Shown here in pieces: positions 13,812 to 19,138 of a DNA stretch of 19,138 bases (its first letter is position 1; each line of letters opens with the position of its first letter). The notes under the pieces were generated by a model that worked only from the letters and a program-made list of their open reading frames with translations, was not told where the DNA came from and did no database searches. Source of the DNA: Rhodobacteraceae bacterium UBA6273 (GTDB taxonomy: Bacteria; Pseudomonadota; Alphaproteobacteria; Rhodobacterales; Rhodobacteraceae); assembly GCA_002440625.1 (NCBI GenBank), contig DJUV01000320.1, positions 1-19,138 on the forward strand, given 5' to 3'. A program made the translations under genes and the position numbers.

Positions 13812-15346
13812 AATACCTCCTGCCGCTTCTCCTCGCCTCCCCCGCCCTCGCTCTCGCCGAAGGCCCGGCGGTCCCGAATTTCGTCGCCGAAACGGGCGGC
13901 ATCGCGCATCAGTTCACCGGCGAGTGGGAGTTCATGGTCGGCGGCGGAGTGGCCGTCTTCGACTGTTCCGGCGACGCGCTGCCGGAGATTTTCCTGTCGG
14001 GCGGCACCTCGCCTTCTGCGCTTTACCGCAACAAAAGCGGCGCGGCCCTGTCCTTCGCCAAGGCCGAAGACAGCGGGCTTGAGATGGACATGGTTTCGGG
14101 CGCCTACCCTCTCGACATCGACGCCGACGGGATCACCGATCTTGCCGTCCTCCGCGTCGGCGAAAGCCGGCTGATGCGGGGCCTTGGTGACTGCAAGTTC
14201 GAGGATGCCAGCGCCACTTGGGGTTTTGAGGCGCGTGATCTCTGGAACTCCGCCTTCGCCGCGACCTGGGAAAAGGGTGCGGACTGGCCGACGCTCGCCT
14301 TCGGCTCCTACATCGACCGGACCGAGGATCTCTTTCCCTGGGGCACCTGCACCGAAAACCTGCTCTACCGCGGCAAGAAGGGCCAATTCGGCGCGCCCCT
14401 GCCGCTGAAGCCCGCCTTCTGCCCGCTCTCCATGCTCTTCACCGACTGGAACCGCTCCGGCACCCCCGCGCTTCGGGTGTCGAACGACCGCGAGTATTAC
14501 AAGGGCGGGCAAGAGCAGATGTGGCACGTCGCCCCCGGTGAACCGCCGCGCCTCTACACGCCCGACGAAGGTTGGGCACGCCTGCGCATCTGGGGCATGG
14601 GCATCGCCAGCAATGACCTGAACGGCGACGGCTTTCCCGAATATGTCCTGACCTCGATGGCCGACACCAAGCTTCAGACCCTCGCCGAGCCGGGACCGGA
14701 GACGAAGCCGCGCTATGCCGATGTGGCGCTTGCCAAGGGGGCGACCGCGCACCGGCCCTACACCGGGGACGAGCTGAAACCCTCTACCGGCTGGCACGCC
14801 CAATTCGCCGATGTGAACAACGATGGCTTCGCCGATCTCTTCATCGCCAAGGGCAATGTGTCGGAGATGCCGGACTTCGCCATGAAGGACCCGAACAACC
14901 TTCTGCTCCAGCGCCCCGATGGCACGTTTGAAGAGGCTGGCGACCGCGCCGGTGTCGCCTCGACGCTGACGGGCCGGGGGGCGGCGCTGGCCGACCTGAA
15001 CGGCGACGGCTGGCTTGATCTCGTCGTCGTCAACCGCAACGGCCCGACCGAGGTTTGGCGCAATGGCGGCACCGCCGAGAAGGTCAACTGGGTGGCACTT
15101 GTCCCCCTCATGGAAGGCCAGCCCAACCGCAACGCCGCCAACGCCTGGGTGGAGCTTCGCGCCGGCGACCGCGTGCAGCGGCAGGAAGTGCTGATCGGCG
15201 GCGGCCACGCCAGCGGGATGCTGGTGCCGGTCCATTTCGGCCTCGGCGCGGCGGACAAGGCCGAGGCGCGGGTGATCTGGCCTGATGGCACCGAAGGGGC
15301 ATGGACGCCGGCAGAGGTGAACAAGGTAACGGTGTTGGCGAAGTAG
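13808..15346 (+). CDS. Exported FG-GAP/ASPIC-UnbV (CRTAC1-family) protein
   Basis: The 512-residue protein has a Sec signal peptide ([17 protein letters not shown]). It carries FG-GAP/VCBS-type repeats of a beta-propeller with calcium-binding loops: DIDADGITDLAVL (from Asp103), NDLNGDGFPEYVL (from Asn269), DVNNDGFADLFI (from Asp335) and DLNGDGWLDLVV (from Asp396), plus a degenerate first copy DCSGDALPEIFL. A C-terminal ASPIC/UnbV-type domain (about 440-512, NAWVELRAGDRVQRQEVLIGGG then FGLGAADKAEARVIWPDG) gives the architecture of CRTAC1-family proteins. Several cysteines could form periplasmic disulphides. It overlaps the haloperoxidase-like gene by 4 nt (ATGA), so the two are made together and probably act together outside the cytoplasm. 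No catalytic role is known for the family; a binding or scaffold partner is the best guess. Confidence 0.85.
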   Translation: MKYLLPLLLASPALALAEGPAVPNFVAETGGIAHQFTGEWEFMVGGGVAVFDCSGDALPEIFLSGGTSPSALYRNKSGAALSFAKAEDSGLEMDMVSGAYPLDIDADGITDLAVLRVGESRLMRGLGDCKFEDASATWGFEARDLWNSAFAATWEKGADWPTLAFGSYIDRTEDLFPWGTCTENLLYRGKKGQFGAPLPLKPAFCPLSMLFTDWNRSGTPALRVSNDREYYKGGQEQMWHVAPGEPPRLYTPDEGWARLRIWGMGIASNDLNGDGFPEYVLTSMADTKLQTLAEPGPETKPRYADVALAKGATAHRPYTGDELKPSTGWHAQFADVNNDGFADLFIAKGNVSEMPDFAMKDPNNLLLQRPDGTFEEAGDRAGVASTLTGRGAALADLNGDGWLDLVVVNRNGPTEVWRNGGTAEKVNWVALVPLMEGQPNRNAANAWVELRAGDRVQRQEVLIGGGHASGMLVPVHFGLGAADKAEARVIWPDGTEGAWTPAEVNKVTVLAK

Positions 15347-15436
15347 TCCGGGGCCGCCCCGCCGCTGAAAAATCTGCCGTTTTGCGCGCCACTCCGCGCA
15401 ACAGAGGGCTGCGCCGGCCCGCGGGGTGGCGCCATC

Positions 15437-15464
15437 GCGCCGCCCCGTGGGGGCGGGTCGGCGC
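15437..15464. other. GC-rich hairpin between convergent genes
   Basis: The 169-nt gap between the FG-GAP gene and the aldo/keto reductase gene holds no reading frame of its own. CCGCCCC (15440-15446) pairs with GGGGCGG (15450-15456), and GCGC arms at 15437-15440 and 15461-15464 could extend the structure. A second stem GGTCGC/GCGACC lies at 15470-15481 or so. Neither has a T-tract, so these may be weak or Rho-assisted ends for both convergent genes. Confidence 0.4.
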
Positions 15465-15515
15465 GGCCCGGTCGCTTTGGGCGACCAGGCGACGGCAAGA
15501 CCTGCGCCAGTCTCC

Positions 15516-16556
15516 CTAATACGGCATCGGATGCGCCTTGTGCGCCGCCGCGATGGCCTTCAGCACATCCTCCGTCAGCACCAGATCCGCCGCTTTCAGC
15601 GCATTCTCCAGATGCCAGTCCCTTGTCGCCCCAATGATCGGCAGCACCGGAAAGGGCCGGGTCAGCGTCCAGGCAATCGCCATCTGCTGCAGATCAAGCC
15701 CCGCCTCGCGGGCGATCTTCAGATAGGCATCGACCGCCGCCATCGACCGCGCCGTCATCCGGCCGTTGAGGTCGGGCTGGTTCACCCGGCGCGAGCCTTC
15801 CGGCGTCACGTCGCCGACGTATTTCCCGGTCAGCATCCCGGCGCCAGCGGGCGAGAAGGCCAGAAGCGTCACCTGCTCGTTATGGCCCAACTCGGCAAGG
15901 TCGGTGTCATAAAGCCGGCAGAGGAGCGAATATTCGTTCTGCAAGGCGATCGGGCGCGGCCCCAGCCCCTCATCCGCCAGCCTGATCCACTGCGCCATGC
16001 CCCAAGCGGATTCATTGGAAAGGCCCCAGTGGCCGATCTTGCCCTCGGCCTTCAGCGCGGCGAGCGTCTCCAGACACTCCGCCATGTTGGCGAGGATCGC
16101 CGCCCGGTCCTGCCGGGAGGGATCGAAGCCCCAGTTCTGGCGGAACATGTAGCTGCCCCGGTTCGGCCAGTGGAACTGGTAAAGCTCGACATGCTCGGTC
16201 CCGAGCCGCCTCAGCGAGGCGTCAAGCGCGCGGCGGATGGAGGCGCCGGTGATCGGCTCGCCGCCCCGCGCCTGACCGCCCTGCCCGCCGGCCTTGGTGG
16301 CAAGGGTCCAGTCGCCTCGCCGCCCGGACTTGCGAAGCCAGTTGCCGATGATCTCTTCGGTGCGGCCCACGGTCTCGGCCCGGACCGGATTGACCGGATA
16401 CATCTCGGCGGTGTCCATGAAACTGACGCCACGCTCCGCCGCCATGTCGATCTGCCGGTGCGCCTCGGCCTCCGGGGTCTGGTTGCCGAAGGTCATCGTG
16501 CCAAGGCAAAGGACCGACACCTCTGGCCCGTCCGCGCCGATCCTTACCTGCCGCAT
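15516..16556 (-). CDS. tas: Tas-type NADP(H)-dependent aldo/keto reductase
   Basis: The 346-residue cytoplasmic oxidoreductase of the aldo/keto reductase family is closest in layout to E. coli Tas (also 346 residues). It shows GLGTMTFGxQ-like CLGTMTFGNQTPEAEAH at the start, and a catalytic tetrad Asp48 and Tyr53 (FMDTAEMYPV), Lys88 (LATKAGG) and His129 (LYQFHWPNR). Cofactor-side sequences VTLLAFSPAGAGMLTGKY and LPIIGATRDWHLENAL are typical. Substrate is unknown; such enzymes reduce aldehydes and ketones using NADPH. The ATG at 16556 has GGAGGCAGG just upstream. It is alone on the minus strand, convergent with the FG-GAP gene and divergent from yceI. Confidence 0.9.
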   Translation of the reverse strand: MRQVRIGADGPEVSVLCLGTMTFGNQTPEAEAHRQIDMAAERGVSFMDTAEMYPVNPVRAETVGRTEEIIGNWLRKSGRRGDWTLATKAGGQGGQARGGEPITGASIRRALDASLRRLGTEHVELYQFHWPNRGSYMFRQNWGFDPSRQDRAAILANMAECLETLAALKAEGKIGHWGLSNESAWGMAQWIRLADEGLGPRPIALQNEYSLLCRLYDTDLAELGHNEQVTLLAFSPAGAGMLTGKYVGDVTPEGSRRVNQPDLNGRMTARSMAAVDAYLKIAREAGLDLQQMAIAWTLTRPFPVLPIIGATRDWHLENALKAADLVLTEDVLKAIAAAHKAHPMPY

Positions 16557-16654
16557 CGCCCCTGCCTCCGTCGTTTCCCGCGTGGCAGCCTAGCTTCTGG
16601 TGCGGCAGCGGCAAGGGCGGCTGCACGTCTTTCGGGCAGGTCCTCCCGCATGGA

Positions 16655-16709
16655 AAGGTTGCAGTGCACCCGACCAAGGTCGGACCCGCGCACGGCAAAG
16701 GTCCGAACC
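16655..16709. repeat. Three helically phased direct repeats upstream of the YceI gene
   Basis: The 238-nt divergent gap 16557-16794 contains no convincing gene. AAGGTTGCA (16655-16663), AAGGTCGGA (16676-16684) and AAGGTCCGA (16698-16706) recur with start-to-start spacing of 21 and 22 nt, two helical turns each. The last copy lies 86 nt before the yceI ATG. A TATCAT (16757-16762) could be a -10 element but no good -35 is spaced for it. The set may be a regulator binding array; chance similarity in GC-rich DNA is possible. Confidence 0.35.
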
Positions 16710-16794
16710 GGCCAGTGTCACGCTTTGCTGAACATGCGAAAGGCGCTCTGCGGGTGTATCATTGCGAGGAACCGCACCCTTCCGGGACGCCGCC

Positions 16795-17415
16795 ATGAAC
16801 CGCACCCTTTCGCGCCGCATCTTCCTGTCCCTCGCCGCCCTCGGCGCCGGCGCGCGTCTTGCCGACCTTGCCGCCGGTTACACCTTCGCCGGCCCCGCCC
16901 ATGCCGCCCCGGCGCGCTACACGCTCGACGCCGCCCGGTCGCTGGTCCGGTTCGAAACCAGCTTCGGCCCCGACCTCATCACCGGCGACATGCCGGTCAA
17001 GGCGGCGGACCTGACGCTCGATTTCGCCAATGTCGCCAACTGCCGTGTGCTGGTGCGGCTTGACGTGGCCCATGCAAAGGCCAGCTTTCCCTTCGCCGCA
17101 CAGGCGATGAAGGGGCCGAAGGTGCTCGATTCCGCCGGCTACCCGGAGATCCTTTTCAAAAGCACCTCGGTCCGCCGAAACGGCGACGGCGCCCGCGTCT
17201 CGGGCGACATGACGATCAAGGGCGTGACCCGGCCGGTCACGCTCGACGCCGCCTTCTACCGCCAGAAAGGCACCGTGGCGGGCGACCTCGATCACCTCTC
17301 CATTCATCTCACCGGACTTGTCAATCGGAGCGACTACGGCGCCATCGGCTGGTCCGACATGGTCGCGGACGAGGTCCGGCTCGACATCGTCGCCCGTATC
17401 GACCGGACGCAATAG
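16795..17415 (+). CDS. YceI-family periplasmic protein with Tat signal
   Basis: The 206-residue protein has a twin-arginine signal (LSRRIFLSLAALGAG, Arg7-Arg8) ending near AHA at residue 38. The mature part is a YceI lipocalin-like beta barrel: ARYTLDAARSLVRFETSF, then a central region ending FKSTSVRRNGDGARVSGDMTIKGVTRPVTLD and the closing GLVNRSDYGAIGWSDMVADEVRLDIVARI. Members bind long isoprenoid chains such as octaprenyl compounds or ubiquinone-8 precursors. The start at 16795 is preferred to a TTG at 16762 because it begins the signal sequence, although its ribosome site is weak. It is followed after 1 nt by a cytochrome b561 gene, a recurrent partner. Function is inferred from the family. 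Confidence 0.88.
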   Translation: MNRTLSRRIFLSLAALGAGARLADLAAGYTFAGPAHAAPARYTLDAARSLVRFETSFGPDLITGDMPVKAADLTLDFANVANCRVLVRLDVAHAKASFPFAAQAMKGPKVLDSAGYPEILFKSTSVRRNGDGARVSGDMTIKGVTRPVTLDAAFYRQKGTVAGDLDHLSIHLTGLVNRSDYGAIGWSDMVADEVRLDIVARIDRTQ

Positions 17416-17416
17416 C

Positions 17417-17953
17417 ATGGCCGCGCCTCTACCGACCTTCGGCCTGCTGACACGGGTGCTGCACTGGCTGATGGCGGCGGGCATCCTTTCCACCTTCGCG
17501 CTTGGCGCCTATGTCGCGCGGATGGAGGTCGGGCTTTCCAACCTCTGGCTCTTCGGGCTGCACAAGACGATTGGCATCTCGCTTCTCGCACTTGCCGGGG
17601 TCCGCCTTCTCTGGCACCGCCTCCGCCCGCCCCCCGGCCCGCTGCCCGGCCCGCCGAAATGGCAGATGGCGCTCGCCCGGGCCACCCACCGGGCGCTTTA
17701 TGTCCTGATGTTCGCGGTGCCGCTCTCCGGCTGGGCCTATGCCTCGGCGACCGGCCTCGATGTCCTGATCTTCAACCGCTTCGTGCTGCCGCCCATCGCC
17801 CCGGTCTCGGAAACCTGGGAGGCGCGGCTGCTTCTGCTCCATCAGACCCTGACCCGGACGCTTCTCGCCCTCGTCGCGCTGCATGTCGCGGGCGCCCTGA
17901 AACGCGGCCTCATTTCACGGGACGGAACCATCGCCCGGATGATCCGGGGATGA
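17417..17953 (+). CDS. Cytochrome b561 (CybB-type) membrane protein
   Basis: The 178-residue inner-membrane dihaem cytochrome b has four hydrophobic helices. Likely haem ligands are His16 (RVLHWLMA), His49 (FGLHKTIG), His91 (THRALYVL) and His156 (ALHVAGALK), the four-histidine pattern of bacterial cytochrome b561. It transfers electrons between the quinone pool and periplasmic partners. The ATG at 17417 lies 1 nt after the yceI stop, so the pair is co-translated; the frame opens earlier but that part lies inside yceI. Gene order suggests electron or quinone exchange with the YceI protein, which is inference. Confidence 0.9.
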   Translation: MAAPLPTFGLLTRVLHWLMAAGILSTFALGAYVARMEVGLSNLWLFGLHKTIGISLLALAGVRLLWHRLRPPPGPLPGPPKWQMALARATHRALYVLMFAVPLSGWAYASATGLDVLIFNRFVLPPIAPVSETWEARLLLLHQTLTRTLLALVALHVAGALKRGLISRDGTIARMIRG

Positions 17954-18021
17954 CACAGCCTCTGGCCCTCGCCGCCTCAAGCCGCTAAATCACCGCCGGT
18001 AACGGACGGAAAGGCGCGCGC

Positions 18022-19138
18022 ATGGCCCGGATTCTGATCACCTCGGCGATTCCCTATATCAACGGGATCAAGCATCTGGGGAACCTCGTCGGCTCCCAGC
18101 TGCCCGCTGACCTTTACGCCCGCTACTGCCGGTCGCGCGGCCATGAGGTCATGTTCATCTGCGCCACCGACGAACACGGCACCCCGGCCGAGCTTGCCGC
18201 CGCCAAGGCCGGGATGCCGGTCGAGGATTACTGCACCGAGATGCATGCCGTGCAATCCGACCTCGCCGCCGGGTTCCGTCTGTCCTTCGACCATTTCGGC
18301 CGGTCGTCCTCGGGCCGCAACCACCGCCTGACCCAGCATTTCGCCCGCGTCCTCGGCGAGAACGGCTTCGTCGAGGAAGTCGGCGAACGCCAGTTCTTCT
18401 CGGTCGCCGACAACCGCTTCCTGCCCGACCGCTATATCGAGGGCACCTGCCCGAACTGCGGCTACGAACGGGCGCGCGGCGACCAGTGCGAGAACTGCAC
18501 CAAGCAGCTTGATCCGACCGACCTCATTAACCCGCGTTCGGCGATTTCGGGTTCGACCGAGCTGGAACTGCGCGAGACCCGGCACCTCTACCTCAAGCAG
18601 AAATCCCTGAAGGCAGAGATTTCGGGCTGGATCGACAGCAAGACCGATTGGCCGGTGCTGACGACCTCCATCGCGCGGAAATGGCTGAACGATGGCGAGG
18701 GCCTGCAGGACCGCGGCATCACCCGCGACCTCAGCTGGGGCGTGCCGGTGCAGTTCGAGGGCGCGCCCTGGACGGGCATGGAGGGCAAGGTCTTCTACGT
18801 CTGGTTCGACGCGCCGATCGAATACATCGCCGCGACGGCGGAATGGGCCGATGCGACCGGACAGCAGGATTCTGCATGGGAACGCTGGTGGCGGACCGAC
18901 AAGGGCGCTTCGGATGTTCGCTATGTGCAATTCATGGGCAAGGACAACGTGCCCTTCCACACCCTTTCGTTCCCTGCCACGATCATGGGCAGCCGCGAGC
19001 CGTGGAAGCTGGTCGACTACATCAAGTCGTTCAACTACCTCAACTATGACGGCGGCCAGTTCTCGACCTCGCAAGGCCGTGGCGTTTTCATGGATCAGGC
19101 GCTCTCGATCCTGCCGGCCGATTACTGGCGCTGGTGGC
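18022..19138 (+). CDS. metG: Methionyl-tRNA synthetase (3' end beyond window)
   Basis: The first 372 codons charge tRNA(Met) with methionine (EC 6.1.1.10). The start ATG at 18022 has GGAAAGG about 7 nt upstream. The class I HIGH motif is HLGN (18-21) in [10 protein letters not shown], followed by [13 protein letters not shown]. The zinc knuckle is complete (Cys143, Cys146, Cys156, Cys159). The region [18 protein letters not shown] and [23 protein letters not shown] is diagnostic of MetRS. The KMSKS motif is replaced by QFSTSQ (346-351). The anticodon-binding domain and stop lie beyond the edge, so completeness cannot be judged. It starts 68 nt after the cytochrome gene, with no terminator seen between. 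Confidence 0.96.
   Translation, partial: MARILITSAIPYINGIKHLGNLVGSQLPADLYARYCRSRGHEVMFICATDEHGTPAELAAAKAGMPVEDYCTEMHAVQSDLAAGFRLSFDHFGRSSSGRNHRLTQHFARVLGENGFVEEVGERQFFSVADNRFLPDRYIEGTCPNCGYERARGDQCENCTKQLDPTDLINPRSAISGSTELELRETRHLYLKQKSLKAEISGWIDSKTDWPVLTTSIARKWLNDGEGLQDRGITRDLSWGVPVQFEGAPWTGMEGKVFYVWFDAPIEYIAATAEWADATGQQDSAWERWWRTDKGASDVRYVQFMGKDNVPFHTLSFPATIMGSREPWKLVDYIKSFNYLNYDGGQFSTSQGRGVFMDQALSILPADYWRWW

Noticed and set aside
15347..15515. T-tract intrinsic terminator after the FG-GAP gene
   Set aside because: Hairpins exist but none is followed by a run of T on either strand, so only a generic hairpin is reported.
16762..16794. TTG start for the YceI protein
   Set aside because: It adds 11 residues before the twin-arginine signal and would displace the signal from the N-terminus.
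15426..17063. A 545-residue plus-strand frame across the aldo/keto reductase and yceI start
   Set aside because: It is antisense to a gene with a complete catalytic tetrad, overlaps yceI in another frame, and has no recognisable domain.
17977..19074. A 365-residue minus-strand frame
   Set aside because: It lies opposite metG, which has unmistakable synthetase motifs; the antisense translation is Arg/Gly/Val-rich without domains.

Overview
The window is high-GC DNA with dense, often overlapping genes. Protein features point to an alphaproteobacterium, most likely of the Rhodobacteraceae: a pcm-like/tolC/popZ-like (DUF2497) cluster, a single-domain XylG, a YceI/cytochrome b561 pair, and a methionyl-tRNA synthetase with variant HLGN and FSTSQ signatures. 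This placement is inference from gene content; no rRNA or other phylogenetic marker is present. No tRNA, rRNA, CRISPR array, insertion sequence or phage gene cluster was seen.

Left end (1-3600): the last 23 codons of an unidentified plus-strand gene end at a bidirectional terminator. A minus-strand envelope/polarity cluster follows, read right to left: a divergent isoaspartyl-methyltransferase-like gene, a TolC-type outer-membrane efflux protein, and a long PopZ-like protein.

Molybdate block (3757-7801): a plus-strand Dam-type DNA adenine methylase is followed by a short, DNA-binding-only ModE regulator and by modABC (periplasmic molybdate-binding protein, permease, ATPase). A perfect 8-bp inverted repeat just before modA looks like the ModE operator. 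A strong intrinsic terminator closes the block.

Xylose block (7802-15346): an AT-rich regulatory region precedes xylF-xylH-xylG-xylA (periplasmic binding protein, permease, half-size ATPase, xylose isomerase). Two further exported proteins are translationally linked to its end. One is a Tat-targeted vanadium-haloperoxidase-type protein whose GTG start lies inside xylA. The other is an FG-GAP/ASPIC-UnbV (CRTAC1-type) protein that overlaps it by 4 nt (ATGA). This pair, attached to a sugar-catabolic operon, is the most unusual feature of the window. xylB and a xylose regulator are not in the window.

Right end (15516-19138): a Tas-type aldo/keto reductase lies convergent to the FG-GAP gene. A plus-strand pair follows, a Tat-exported YceI-family lipocalin-like protein and a cytochrome b561. 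The last gene is metG, encoding methionyl-tRNA synthetase, and it runs off the right edge.
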